DNA of 64,000 nucleotides from Neobittarella massiliensis (ex Bilen et al. 2018) (GTDB lineage Bacteria > Bacillota > Clostridia > Oscillospirales > Ruminococcaceae): NCBI RefSeq assembly GCF_900289145.1, contig NZ_OKQO01000006.1, positions 62,001 to 126,000 on the forward strand, in the 5' to 3' direction. The notes under the pieces were generated by a model, which was given only the letters and a program-made list of their open reading frames with translations, had not been told where the DNA came from and made no database searches. Positions 43,559 through 54,008 of this stretch are shown here, in pieces. A program made the position numbers and the translations under genes. Numbering within the stretch: the first letter of the stretch is position 1; each line of letters starts with the position of its first letter.

Positions 43559-43586
43559 GCCGCCGCTGCGGCCGGCCTTTGGCATT

Positions 43587-43763
43587 CTAGCGCATCATCG
43601 AAGATACGTCGTTTACCAGGCTTCCCATGGTCTTCATGGCCTTGTTGGCGGTCTTTTTCAGCTGGCGCTTGTTGGTGTTCATCAGCCCCACGCCCACGGC
43701 GGCTGCCGCCGCGCCGATGGCCATACCCATGGCCACATTTTTTGCACTGCCGGTTCTCTTCAT
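43587..43763 (-). CDS. Small YtxH-like protein
   Basis: The 58-residue protein has a hydrophobic Ala/Gly-rich helix (VAMGMAIGAAAAAVGVGLM, residues 10-28) and a positively charged helix (KRQLKKTANKAMKTMGSLVNDV). The pattern fits small YtxH-type proteins. The start follows AAAGGAGGTGCACCCG, a strong site, which supports it as a real gene despite its size. It is convergent with the SDR gene. Function is unknown. Confidence 0.7.
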   Translation of the reverse strand: MKRTGSAKNVAMGMAIGAAAAAVGVGLMNTNKRQLKKTANKAMKTMGSLVNDVSSMMR

Positions 43764-43892
43764 CGGGTGCACCTCCTTTAAACTCCAGTTTACGGTATTA
43801 GTATGGCCGCCAGCGCCGCGAATACACCGCCGCGCCAAACAGGGATTTTTTTCAGTTTTTTACGCACATCGATTTTTTGACACGGCGTTTTG

Positions 43893-43901
43893 TGCTATAA
43901 T
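43893..43901 (+). promoter_or_regulatory. Extended -10 promoter of pdxK
   Basis: TGCTATAAT is a consensus extended -10 at 43893-43901. A TTGACA at 43877-43882 lies only 13 bases before the -10, too close for a normal pair. It is about 128 bases upstream of the pdxK start. Confidence 0.5.
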
Positions 43902-44029
43902 AACAGAAAAACAGGGCTGCCGCCCGGGTGCGGTCGGCCCTTTCTGGCTGTCGCTGGCGGCGGCCGTGCGGGCGGTTGCCGATGCAGTCGCCCGCACACA
44001 CATATTTATTGGGAGGGGGGCCATTTCAC

Positions 44030-44902
44030 TTGCAACAGCAACAAGATCTCGCCGCCGCGCCGCGGGTGCTGGCGCTGCACGACCTGTCCGGCTTTGGGCG
44101 CTGCTCGCTGGCGGTCATCCTGCCGGTGCTCTCCTGTATGGGTGCGCAGGTGGTGCAGGTGCCCACCGCGGTGCTCTCCAGCCACACCGGCGGCCTGGGC
44201 GATCCGGTGCTGCGCGACCTGTCGGACATGCTGCTGCCCACGCTGCAGCACTACCGGCAGCTGGGCCTCGACTTTACCGCCGTGTACTCCGGCTTTTTTT
44301 CCAGCGCCGGTCAGGTCTCGGCCTGCCGGGCATACTGTCAGGCCTTTCCGCAGGCGCTCAAGGTCATCGACCCGGTCATGGGCGACGATCAAAAGGCCTA
44401 CCGCACCTGTACCGGCCAACTCATGGCTCAAATGCGGCCGCTCATCGCCGAGGCCGACGTCATCACCCCCAACGAGACCGAGGCCGCCATTTTACTGGGC
44501 GAGGACCACACCCGCCGCCGGGTATTCGATGCCGCCGGCGCCCGCCGGTGGCTGGTGGGCCTGGCCGGCCTGGGCTGCAAGTCGGTCGTCATCACCGGCT
44601 GTCACATGCCCGACGGGCGCTATAATCTGGTGTACAGCGGCGGCGCGTATAGCCGGGTGCGGGCCGAGTACCTGCCGGTGGGCTACCCCGGCACCGGCGA
44701 CATCTTCACCTCCGCCCTCACCGGGCGGCTGCTGGGCGGCGACGCGCTGCCCCAGGCGGCCAGCTTTGCCGCCCAGTTCGTCGAGCGGGCCATCGCGCTC
44801 ACCCAAAAGGCGGGCACCGACCGCCGCTGGGGAGTCCAGCTCGAAAAGGCGCTGCCCTGGCTGTTTGCCCCAGAGCTGCAGCAGCGGGTGTCGCCGCTGT
44901 AG
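44030..44902 (+). CDS. pdxK: Pyridoxal kinase, PdxK/PdxY type
   Basis: The 290-residue ribokinase-fold enzyme phosphorylates pyridoxal. It has the early HDLSGFGRCSLAVILPVLSC, a conserved signature of clostridial pyridoxal kinase, PTAVLSSHTGG, KVIDPVMGDDQKAY, VITPNETEAAILLGE and the anion-hole GYPGTGDIFTSALTG with catalytic Asp. The start is a TTG at 44030 after GGGAGGGGGGCC; upstream in-frame ATG lacks a ribosome site. An ECF S component is encoded 73 bases downstream, suggesting that the pair imports and traps a B6 vitamer. Confidence 0.88.
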   Translation: MQQQQDLAAAPRVLALHDLSGFGRCSLAVILPVLSCMGAQVVQVPTAVLSSHTGGLGDPVLRDLSDMLLPTLQHYRQLGLDFTAVYSGFFSSAGQVSACRAYCQAFPQALKVIDPVMGDDQKAYRTCTGQLMAQMRPLIAEADVITPNETEAAILLGEDHTRRRVFDAAGARRWLVGLAGLGCKSVVITGCHMPDGRYNLVYSGGAYSRVRAEYLPVGYPGTGDIFTSALTGRLLGGDALPQAASFAAQFVERAIALTQKAGTDRRWGVQLEKALPWLFAPELQQRVSPL

Positions 44903-44975
44903 CGGCAGAGCTCCCGCCCGTTCCGGCGCTTTGCGCCGCCTAAAAATACACGCTAAAAAAGAGGAGTGATGTCTC

Positions 44976-45554
44976 GTGAACCGCGAGAAAAACAATACCG
45001 TCTACAGCATCACGCTGGTGGGACTCATGGCCGCCATGTGCTTTGTGGCCACCTTTTTGCGCATCGATATCCCCACCCCCATGGGTAAGACCATGCTGCA
45101 TCTGGGCAACGTGATGTGCCTGCTCTCGGGCCTGGTGCTGGGCCCGGTCAAGGGCGGTCTGGCTGCCGGCCTCGGCTCCGGCTTTTTTGACCTGTTCGAC
45201 CCCGCCTACATCGCCGGCGCGCCGTTCACCTTTGCCTTTAAGTTCTGCATGGCTTTCGTCTGCGGGGCCATCGCCCACAAAAAACTCGACAGCCGCCCCC
45301 GCCGCATCGCCGGGGCGGTGCTGGGCTCGCTGAGCTACGTGGTGCTCTACGTGGGCAAAAACGTCGCCGAGGGGCTGTGGTTTTACCGGCAGCCGTTTAA
45401 AACGGTGCTCACCGTGGCCGCCACCAAGCTCTCGGTATCGCTCACCAACGGCCTCATCGCGGTGGTGGTGTCGCTGCTGCTGTTCGGCGTCATGCGGCCC
45501 ATCCTAAAAAAGGCCGGCGTGTTCGACCGGCTGCAGGCCCGCAAAGAGCGCTGA
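44976..45554 (+). CDS. ECF transporter S component, probably a vitamin carrier
   Basis: The 192-residue membrane protein has about six helices. The first carries the S-component motif AAMCFVATFLRIDIPT. GKTMLHLGNVMCLLSGLVLGPVKGGLAAGLGS and DPAYIAGAPFTFAFKF follow. It lacks its own ATPase and should share the general EcfAA'T module encoded elsewhere. It lies just downstream of pdxK, so pyridoxine or pyridoxal is a likely cargo, by context only. The start is GTG after GAGGAGTGATGTCTC. Confidence 0.85.
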   Translation: MNREKNNTVYSITLVGLMAAMCFVATFLRIDIPTPMGKTMLHLGNVMCLLSGLVLGPVKGGLAAGLGSGFFDLFDPAYIAGAPFTFAFKFCMAFVCGAIAHKKLDSRPRRIAGAVLGSLSYVVLYVGKNVAEGLWFYRQPFKTVLTVAATKLSVSLTNGLIAVVVSLLLFGVMRPILKKAGVFDRLQARKER

Positions 45555-45641
45555 CCACCCCCGAAAATAAGACTGTATTCGCGTGCCCGGCGGCTTACCC
45601 TGGTAAAATAGGGGGACAAGCTCCGGCAGAAAGGAAGTGCC

Positions 45642-46151
45642 ATGTCCACACTCAACATCGTGCTGGTCGAGCCGCAGATCCCCCAAAATACCGGCAACAT
45701 CGCCCGCACCTGTGCGGCCACCAACACCCGGCTGCATCTGGTGGGCCCGCTGGGTTTTTCCATCGACGACAAAAAGCTCAAGCGCGCCGGGCTCGACTAC
45801 TGGCACCTGCTGGATATCACCACCTATACCGGCCTCAGTGACTTTTTTGCAAAAAACAGCGGCCCGTATTTTTACTTTACCACCAAGGGCCGCCGGGTCC
45901 ACTCCGACGTGCAGTACCCCGACGGCAGCCACCTGGTGTTCGGCCGCGAAGATGCCGGCCTGCCCGAGGATCTGCTGGTAAAAAACCCGGCCAGCTGTGT
46001 GCGGCTGCCCATGTTCGCCCCCGCCCGCAGCCTCAACCTGTCAAATACCGTCGCCGTGGGCGTGTACGAGGTGCTGCGCCAGTGGGGCTACCCCCGCCTG
46101 CAGTCGGCCGGCCGGCTCACACAGTACGACTGGGATCAGCCCACGACCTGA
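45642..46151 (+). CDS. trmL: tRNA (cytidine(34)/uridine(34)-2'-O)-methyltransferase TrmL
   Basis: The 169-residue SPOUT-type methyltransferase has the N-terminal LVEPQIPQNTGNIARTC, the trefoil-knot part with LVFGREDAGLPEDLL and RSLNLSNTVAVGVYEVLRQ, both highly conserved in TrmL. It methylates the wobble ribose of two leucine tRNAs, using S-adenosylmethionine. The length is standard for the small TrmL type. The start follows AGAAAGGAAGTGCC. It is followed after 19 bases by the degV-like gene. Confidence 0.95.
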   Translation: MSTLNIVLVEPQIPQNTGNIARTCAATNTRLHLVGPLGFSIDDKKLKRAGLDYWHLLDITTYTGLSDFFAKNSGPYFYFTTKGRRVHSDVQYPDGSHLVFGREDAGLPEDLLVKNPASCVRLPMFAPARSLNLSNTVAVGVYEVLRQWGYPRLQSAGRLTQYDWDQPTT

Positions 46152-46170
46152 TAAAAAAAGGAGCCATCAC

Positions 46171-47037
46171 ATGGAGAAGATACTGCTTTTGACCGACTCG
46201 GCCTGTGACATCCCGCTGGATGTGGCCCGCGACCTGGGCATCCGGGTGATGCCCATCCCCATCGAGGTGGATGGGGCCCCCCACCACGACGGCGACTTCA
46301 CCCTCGACGAGTTCTACGATATCTTAGAGCGCTGCAAAAAGATCCCCACCACCAGCCACATCAACTACCACCAGTTTTTGCAGCAGTACCTGCAGGCCGA
46401 CGAGCAGGGCTACACCCACCTGCTGCACGTCACCATCAACGCCCAGGGCTCCAACATGATCCAGGCCGCCAACCACGCCAAAGAGCTGTTTGCCCAGCAG
46501 CGCCCCCAGAGCCAAATGCATATCGACATCATCGATTCGGGCACCTACTCGGTGGGCTACGGCTTCCCGCTGACCGAGGCCGCCCGCATGCTGCAAAAAG
46601 GGGTGGGCTACGCCGCCGTGCGCGACTACCTGCTCGATTGGTTTGGCTCTCTCGAGATCTACTTTTCGGTCTACTCGCTCGACTTTGTCAAAAAGTCCGG
46701 CCGCGTCAGCTGTACCGCCGCCTTTGTGGGCGATATTTTGGGGTTGCGGCCCATCATCCGCATCATGGACGGCCGGGTCGAGGTGGTCGACAAGGTCCGG
46801 GGCGACGCCAAGGTGGTGCCCGCCCTGGCCGGCTGGGCCCAAAAACAGATGTGTGAGCGCAGCCCCTACGCCACCCTCTGCGCCCGCTATTTCGACCGCC
46901 GCGCCCAGCTCACCGGGGCCATGCAAAAGGCGCTGGGCTATCCCCCGGTGGGCGAGTACCGCGCCGGCGCCTGCATCGCCATCAATGCCGGCCCGCAGAT
47001 CATCGGCGTCATGGTCAAGGGCCACCGCCGCCGTTAG
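46171..47037 (+). CDS. DegV family protein (fatty-acid binding)
   Basis: The 288-residue protein is a DegV-type lipid-binding protein: LLTDSACDIPLDVARDLGI, TTSHINYHQFLQQYLQ (the TTS in fatty-acid binding), IDSGTYSVGYGFPL, LDFVKKSGRVS and LGLRPIIRIMDG. Members bind a fatty acid and feed fatty-acid kinase FakA as FakB. No fakA was seen in the window. The start follows AAAAAAGGAGCCATCAC. It lies just after trmL and may be co-transcribed. Confidence 0.93.
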   Translation: MEKILLLTDSACDIPLDVARDLGIRVMPIPIEVDGAPHHDGDFTLDEFYDILERCKKIPTTSHINYHQFLQQYLQADEQGYTHLLHVTINAQGSNMIQAANHAKELFAQQRPQSQMHIDIIDSGTYSVGYGFPLTEAARMLQKGVGYAAVRDYLLDWFGSLEIYFSVYSLDFVKKSGRVSCTAAFVGDILGLRPIIRIMDGRVEVVDKVRGDAKVVPALAGWAQKQMCERSPYATLCARYFDRRAQLTGAMQKALGYPPVGEYRAGACIAINAGPQIIGVMVKGHRRR

Positions 47038-47105
47038 CGGGGCCGCCACCGCCGTTTTAAACGGCGTCCCGCGCATATTTTGCCCGCCACAAGGCCGGTT
47101 TGGCC

Positions 47106-47134
47106 TTGAAAACTAGAGGGAAATCGTGTAAAAT
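47106..47134 (+). promoter_or_regulatory. Promoter of pgk
   Basis: TTGAAA (47106-47111) and TAAAAT (47129-47134) are 17 bases apart, about 144 bases upstream of pgk. Confidence 0.65.
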
Positions 47135-47277
47135 GATTGAGGATTGCCAGACTTTTAACAACTGGCGGCCAAAGCCTGCCTCTCCTTTGGGGACAGGCCC
47201 CGGCGCACCGGCCATCGGCGCGCACATACCTAGTTTTATAAAACACATTTTTTAAAGCGAGGAAAAGGAGTACAGAC

Positions 47278-48489
<1,212 letters not shown>

Positions 48490-48585
48490 GAGAAAAACTG
48501 CTTTCCCGGCGGCGGGCCTCTGGCCCCGTACCGCCTAAAATACAGGCAACGGCAGTGCTGCTGTCGGCGCTATAAAAAATAAGTT

Positions 48586-48688
48586 AGAGGGCTGCCTGCG
48601 TGTGCGGGTGGGTGCGGCCCCGGCCCCAGGGGCGCTGCCGCCTGTGGGCCGGGCCGTTCCCGCCAAGCTGCGAGCAGCCCTCTTTTTT
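48586..48688 (+). terminator. Large G+C-rich hairpin with T6, between pgk and tpiA
   Basis: AGAGGGCTGC (48586) pairs with GCAGCCCTCT (48673-48682), followed by T6, enclosing about 80 bases of G+C-rich sequence that can fold further (GGCCCCGGCCCC with GGGGCG, GGGCCGGGCC). It ends about 41 bases before the tpiA start. No -10 element fits in those 41 bases, so transcription of tpiA seems to need read-through or a promoter upstream of the hairpin. Confidence 0.75.
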
Positions 48689-48729
48689 GCCGCCGGGCAC
48701 GCTCAGTCCCGGCAGAAAGGATTTTCCCC

Positions 48730-49497
<768 letters not shown>

Positions 49498-49547
49498 GCG
49501 GTGCAACAATAGGCGCCTACAGCCGCCCTCAGCACCCGTAAAATAGC

Positions 49548-49586
49548 AAAAAAGGGCTGTATCTCTCGTCGGTACGGCCCTTTTTT
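49548..49586 (+). terminator. Hairpin with T6 between tpiA and gpmI
   Basis: AAAAAAGGGCTGTA pairs with TACGGCCCTTTTTT around an 11-base loop. It lies 53 bases before gpmI with no promoter visible between. Confidence 0.85.
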
Positions 49587-49639
49587 CACCACACCGCCCC
49601 CGCGCGGGGGCCCGTCACCACACAGATAGGAGAAACGCC

Positions 49640-51154
49640 ATGAAAAAGCCTCTCGCCCTCATCATCATGGATGGTTTTGGCTATAACCAGAGCGATTACG
49701 GCAACGCCATCGAGGCCGCCAACACCCCCAATCTCGACCGCATTTTGAATAATTACCCCATGGTACATATCGGTGCCTCGGGTATGGACGTGGGCCTGCC
49801 CGACGGCCAGATGGGCAACAGCGAGGTCGGCCACACCAACATCGGCGCCGGCCGCATCGTGTATCAGGAGCTCACCCGCATCACCAAATCTATCGCCGAC
49901 GGCGACTTCTTTAAAAACGAAGCGCTGCTGGGCGCTATGGACAACTGCCTGCAAAACGGCACTGCCCTGCATGTCATGGGCCTGCTGTCTAACGGCGGCG
50001 TCCACAGCCACAACCAGCACCTCTACGCCATCATCGAGCTGGCCAAGAAAAAAGGGGTCAAAGATGTGTTCGTCCACTGCTTTATGGACGGCCGCGACGT
50101 GCCCCCCTCCTCCGGCGCCGACTTCGTCAAGCAGCTGGATGAAAAATTAAAAGAGATCGGCGTGGGCCGCATCGGCACCATCATGGGCCGCTACTACGCC
50201 ATGGACCGCGACAACCGCTGGGAGCGGGTCGAGAAGGCCTACCGCGCCATCGCCGACGGCGAAGGCGTACAGAAGACCGCCCTGTCGGTCATGCCCGACT
50301 CCTATCAGGATGATGTAACCGACGAGTTCGTCGTCCCCGCCGTCTGTGACGGCTATGCCGGCATGCAGGCAAATGATTCGGTCATCTTCTTTAACTTCCG
50401 CCCCGACCGCGCCCGCGAGATCACCCGCACCTTTGTCGATCCCGACTTCGACGGCTTTGCCCGCCAAAAGGGTCTGCTCCCGCTGTACTATGTCTGCATG
50501 ACCCAGTACGACGCCACCATGCCCGGCGTACAGGTGGCCTTTAAACCCCAGTCGCTGCAGAACACCTTTGGCGAGTACATCTCTAAAAATGGCCTCAAAC
50601 AGCTGCGCATTGCCGAGACCGAGAAGTACGCCCACGTCACCTTCTTCTTTAACGGCGGCGTCGAAAAGACCTATGAGGGAGAGGACCGCGCGCTCATCGC
50701 CTCCCCCAAAGTCGCCACCTACGATCTGCAGCCCGAGATGAGCGAGCCCCAGGTCACCGAGGAGGTGCTGGCCCGCATCGCCTCCGACAAGTACGACGTC
50801 ATCATCTTAAACTACGCCAACTGCGACATGGTCGGCCACACCGGCGTGTTCGACGCCGCCGTCAAAGCTGTCGAGGCCGTCGATGACGGCGTGGGCAAAA
50901 TGGTCGATGCCATCCTGGCCAAAGGCGGCGCGGTACTCATCACCGCCGACCACGGCAACGCCGACAAGATGTACGAGCCCGACGGCTCGCCCTTCACCGC
51001 CCACACCACCAACCCGGTACCGTTCGTGGTGGTCGGCTGCGGCGATGTCAAACTGCGTCAGGGCGGCTGCCTGGCCGACATCGCCCCCACTATGTTAAAG
51101 ATCCTGGGTCTGCCCCAGCCCGCCGAAATGACCGGCAAGAGCATCATCGAGTAA
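49640..51154 (+). CDS. gpmI: 2,3-bisphosphoglycerate-independent phosphoglycerate mutase
   Basis: The 504-residue metal-dependent mutase interconverts 3- and 2-phosphoglycerate. It has the alkaline-phosphatase fold with the metal site Asp (IIMDGFGYN), catalytic Ser in QMGNSEVGHTNIGAGR (about residue 60), HCFMDGRDVPP, NFRPDRAREITR, and the second metal cluster ANCDMVGHTG plus TADHGNADKM. The start follows AGATAGGAGAAACGCC. It is the last gene of the pgk-tpiA-gpmI run and precedes a terminator. Length is typical. Confidence 0.98.
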   Translation: MKKPLALIIMDGFGYNQSDYGNAIEAANTPNLDRILNNYPMVHIGASGMDVGLPDGQMGNSEVGHTNIGAGRIVYQELTRITKSIADGDFFKNEALLGAMDNCLQNGTALHVMGLLSNGGVHSHNQHLYAIIELAKKKGVKDVFVHCFMDGRDVPPSSGADFVKQLDEKLKEIGVGRIGTIMGRYYAMDRDNRWERVEKAYRAIADGEGVQKTALSVMPDSYQDDVTDEFVVPAVCDGYAGMQANDSVIFFNFRPDRAREITRTFVDPDFDGFARQKGLLPLYYVCMTQYDATMPGVQVAFKPQSLQNTFGEYISKNGLKQLRIAETEKYAHVTFFFNGGVEKTYEGEDRALIASPKVATYDLQPEMSEPQVTEEVLARIASDKYDVIILNYANCDMVGHTGVFDAAVKAVEAVDDGVGKMVDAILAKGGAVLITADHGNADKMYEPDGSPFTAHTTNPVPFVVVGCGDVKLRQGGCLADIAPTMLKILGLPQPAEMTGKSIIE

Positions 51155-51171
51155 ATTTTCCCCCAAAGCAT

Positions 51172-51219
51172 AAAAGAGAGCCAGATCGGGCGACTATCGC
51201 CTCTTTTGGCTCTCTTTTT
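51172..51219 (+). terminator. Terminator after gpmI
   Basis: AAAAGAGAGCCA pairs with TGGCTCTCTTTTT around a long loop, 17 bases after the gpmI stop. Confidence 0.85.
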
Positions 51220-51322
51220 ACAATTTGTTCACATTTGTGATTACAACTAAAAGTATTTTTAATTTAAAATAATACAAATATTAAATATATCGATTATGCC
51301 CGCCCCTTGCCTGTCCCGGCGC

Positions 51323-52315
51323 TCAGCGCCCCAACAGATCGCACAGCAGTCGCATGACCCGCCCCTTGTCAATGCCGTAGGCCACGTAGGTCTCGTCGTC
51401 GCGGGGCATGTAGCTGCGGGTATCCACGATCAGCTGCCCGTCGGCGAACCCGCCGCTAAAGTCCACATCACAGGCCTCCCGCCGCAGGTCGGTGACGATG
51501 CGGGGGTCCAGCATATACAGCACGCACAGCGCGTCGTGGATGGCGGCGCTGTGGTCACCGGGGTCGCTGGTGTTGCTGATGCCCAGCAGCGCCATGCGGT
51601 CGATAAAGTCGGCGATCAGGCGGCCAAAAAATTCGGCCTCCGGCGTGCCGATATCCCGCAGGCACTGGGCGTCCCGCCGGTCAAACAGCGCCGAGGTGGT
51701 GGCGTCCAGCGGCAAAATAGTGACCCTGGCCCCCGCTTTTAGCACGATCTGTGCCGCCTCCGGGTCGGCAAAAAAGTTGAATTCCGAGTCGCTGGTGCTG
51801 TTTACCGCCCGTATACCGCCTCCCATGACGATGAGCTCACGGATATTTCGAGCGATGCCCGGGTCCAGACGCAAAGCCATGGCGATGTTCGTCAGCGGCC
51901 CCACCGCCACCACTGTAATGGGTGTGCTGGCCACCCGCAGGGTGCGCAGCAAAAACGCCACCGCATGCTCCGGCTGGGGCGCGATTTTTGCCGGCGGCAG
52001 CGGCAGATAGTCCTCGTGCATGTTGACTACCTGCCCGTCGATCACCTGCTCATAGGGCTGTCGCCGCACATTCATCTCCCGCCCGGCAGTCAGGGTGCGC
52101 ACCATCGGGTCGGGGCAACCGGCAAAGACCGGCACATCAGCCCCCAAAAACTGCACCACCCGCAGTGTATTTTCCAGTGTGTTGGGCAGTGGTTGGTTGC
52201 CGTGGGTCACGGTAATGGCTCGCAGGTCCAACTCGGCAGCCTTGACTGCCGCAATAATGGCCATAGCGTCGTCGGTCCCGGTGTCTATGTCTAAAATAAA
52301 CGGCCTTTTTTCCAC
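51323..52315 (-). CDS. Inosine-uridine preferring nucleoside hydrolase family protein
   Basis: The 330-residue protein has the metal-binding N-terminal cluster DIDTGTDDAMA, ITVTHGNQ, PITVVAVGPLTNIAMAL and IVMGGGIRAVNSTSDSEFNFFADPEAA, ending HDALCVLYMLDP with a Ca-ligand aspartate, as in the family. It cleaves ribonucleosides to base and ribose. The start is GTG after AAAGGGGGAGCTGTACT. The gene lies at the edge of the G+C-rich chromosome: base composition changes shortly upstream of it, at about 52440. Purine specificity is not assigned. Confidence 0.9.
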   Translation of the reverse strand: MEKRPFILDIDTGTDDAMAIIAAVKAAELDLRAITVTHGNQPLPNTLENTLRVVQFLGADVPVFAGCPDPMVRTLTAGREMNVRRQPYEQVIDGQVVNMHEDYLPLPPAKIAPQPEHAVAFLLRTLRVASTPITVVAVGPLTNIAMALRLDPGIARNIRELIVMGGGIRAVNSTSDSEFNFFADPEAAQIVLKAGARVTILPLDATTSALFDRRDAQCLRDIGTPEAEFFGRLIADFIDRMALLGISNTSDPGDHSAAIHDALCVLYMLDPRIVTDLRREACDVDFSGGFADGQLIVDTRSYMPRDDETYVAYGIDKGRVMRLLCDLLGR

Positions 52316-52463
52316 AGTACAGCTCCCCCTTTAGCGCAAACTGGCGGTATCTCCCCATTTGGGAGCTGCCGCATCCTTTCCGTACAGCCCTATTATGGCA
52401 CTTGTCGTCTCTGGCGGCAAGTCTTACCGGCAGACAAATAAAAAAGCAGGCAGACCTTGGCTT

Positions 52464-52499
52464 AACAGTGATAAGGAACGAAATCACTTATCAACTGTT
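52464..52499. repeat. Imperfect palindrome at the island edge
   Basis: AACAGT-GATAAG and CTTATC-A-ACTGTT form a 12-bp inverted repeat with an 11-base spacer, at the point where composition changes from G+C-rich to A+T-rich. Confidence 0.6.
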
Positions 52500-52524
52500 A
52501 GCTGACGGTTTTCGGGTGCATACG

Positions 52525-52567
52525 AAACTCCCGTCTGATTCCTAACAGGAATTAGGCGGGAGTTTTT
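52525..52567 (+). terminator. Rho-independent hairpin in front of the DUF6061 gene
   Basis: AACTCCCG pairs with CGGGAGTT around an inner GATTCC/GGAATT stem with a TAACA loop, followed by TTTCTT. It ends about 35 bases before the small gene's start. Confidence 0.75.
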
Positions 52568-52601
52568 CTTGTTAACAGAGCCTATATTGGAGGATAGCAT
52601 T

Positions 52602-52847
52602 ATGAAAACATTACTTTCCTGTGAATTTAACATGGACACAGGCTGCGTTGAACTAAGATATTCTGACGACAGCATGATTTCCATTAATTGCACCGCTGTA
52701 GAGGACGAAGTTGCGAATAGCCGTTTCCAGCAGTCTGAACTGGACTACCTGATTTACAATGATCCCGTTGCCTATGCCGACCTGATTCTCAACGGAGATC
52801 CGAAAGCATATCTGAAAAATGTGACCGAGTACAAGCCGCTGGATTAA
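52602..52847 (+). CDS. DUF6061-like small protein
   Basis: The 81-residue protein contains LLSCEFNMDTGCVELRYSDD, SELDYLIYNDP and ILNGDPKAYLKNVTEYKPLD. I recognise the pattern as a small family (DUF6061) common in mobile elements of gut Firmicutes. No function is known. The start ATG follows TTGGAGGATAGCATT. It is the first gene of the A+T-rich island and is followed by a symmetrical hairpin. The family name is from memory, so confidence is moderate. Confidence 0.65.
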   Translation: MKTLLSCEFNMDTGCVELRYSDDSMISINCTAVEDEVANSRFQQSELDYLIYNDPVAYADLILNGDPKAYLKNVTEYKPLD

Positions 52848-52850
52848 ACA

Positions 52851-52900
52851 ATGAAATCGCCGATGTGAGTGAGCAACGCTTACATCGGCGATTTCATTTT
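52851..52900. terminator. Bidirectional terminator
   Basis: ATGAAATCGCCGATGT and its complement ACATCGGCGATTTCAT form a perfect stem with T and A flanks between the small gene and the convergent araC-type gene. Confidence 0.85.
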
Positions 52901-52938
52901 ATAGTGTTAGATAAAATTAGTATAATACTTTTATTCTC

Positions 52939-53862
52939 TTATTCTCTGTATTTTGAAGGGGTAAATCCATAATACCTTTTGAATATTTCAATCAATCTAC
53001 TGGGGTTGGAGTATCCAACAATTCTTGAAATTTCCGCAATGGTGAGGTCGGTCTGAATAAGCATGTGCTCGGCTACAGAGATCCTTTTCCTCTGAATGTA
53101 TTCGGTAATGGACATATTATAAACTGACTTAAATAGCTTTTTCATCTTGCTTTCACTCATACATGCAATGGTGGAAAGCGTCTGTAATGTAATATTAAAA
53201 CTGTAATGTTCATCCATGTAATGCGTTAGTTCATCTAATGCCTGTAAATCTGTTTCGTTGATGGATCGGGCATTCTCTTCATTTAGTCTGTTTTCTTTCA
53301 AATAAGAAGCAAGAATCGAGATGATTTCATATATTTTTGCTTCTACTGTAATTCTGGACGCTTTCATGGAAAGCAGATACTCATATAGGCTTTGCATAGC
53401 ACGATTGACATTTGGTAAATAGAATTTCCCTTTTTCTTTGAAGAAATCAGAAAAGTTCACTTCAAGATCACCGGAAATTTCCTGGAGATACTGATCAATA
53501 AATTCCTGGTCAAACTGCACAGTAATACATCTTAATGGAATCTGAGGATGATAAATAGCTTTGTACTTTTCAGATGGTTCATAACAGCGCAATGTATTCG
53601 GAGAAACATTTTGATACGGATAAAATTCATCTCCTGCGCCACTAATATAGAGAGCAAGTACATATCCAGGCCCAATATGTTCTCCAACCATGGTTTCCTG
53701 ATTAAATCGTATGTCTGTCACTGTAATGACGAAATCGTGGTGAACCTCACTCGTCCATTGAAATCCGATTCCATATTTCTGATTGATCTTATAGTATGTT
53801 CCGTACTCTAGTGGATTTTTTATCGATTCAACAAAGAAATCCTCTCGTTCAACTTCTATCAT
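52939..53862 (-). CDS. AraC family transcriptional regulator
   Basis: The 307-residue protein has an N-terminal beta-barrel-like sensing region and a C-terminal double helix-turn-helix (about residues 210-307): LQTLSTIACMSESKMKKLFKSVYNMS and AEISRIVGYSNPSRLIEIFKRYYGFTPSKYRE. The start at 53862 follows TTTGGAGGGGCCA; one upstream codon is a less likely TTG. It is divergent from the two ABC genes, with 146 bases between, which is the position of the YbtA regulator in yersiniabactin loci. It may activate the uptake operon in response to the imported metallophore, by analogy. Confidence 0.92.
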   Translation of the reverse strand: MIEVEREDFFVESIKNPLEYGTYYKINQKYGIGFQWTSEVHHDFVITVTDIRFNQETMVGEHIGPGYVLALYISGAGDEFYPYQNVSPNTLRCYEPSEKYKAIYHPQIPLRCITVQFDQEFIDQYLQEISGDLEVNFSDFFKEKGKFYLPNVNRAMQSLYEYLLSMKASRITVEAKIYEIISILASYLKENRLNEENARSINETDLQALDELTHYMDEHYSFNITLQTLSTIACMSESKMKKLFKSVYNMSITEYIQRKRISVAEHMLIQTDLTIAEISRIVGYSNPSRLIEIFKRYYGFTPSKYRE

Positions 53863-53930
53863 TGGCCCCTCCAAAGATACCTCGGTTAGATTTATTAGTA
53901 CCTTGTTCAGACTTTATATCTGTTTTGTCC

Positions 53931-53958
53931 TTTACAGTTACCCGCAACTAATTATAAT
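53931..53958 (+). promoter_or_regulatory. Promoter of the ABC half-transporter operon
   Basis: TTTACA (53931-53936) and TATAAT (53953-53958) are 16 bases apart in the divergent region, about 51 bases before the first ABC gene. Confidence 0.65.
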
Positions 53959-54008
53959 GAAAGAGTTGATGTGTGTCAAACCGTTTTTAGCAAAAAGGAG
54001 GCTCGGAT

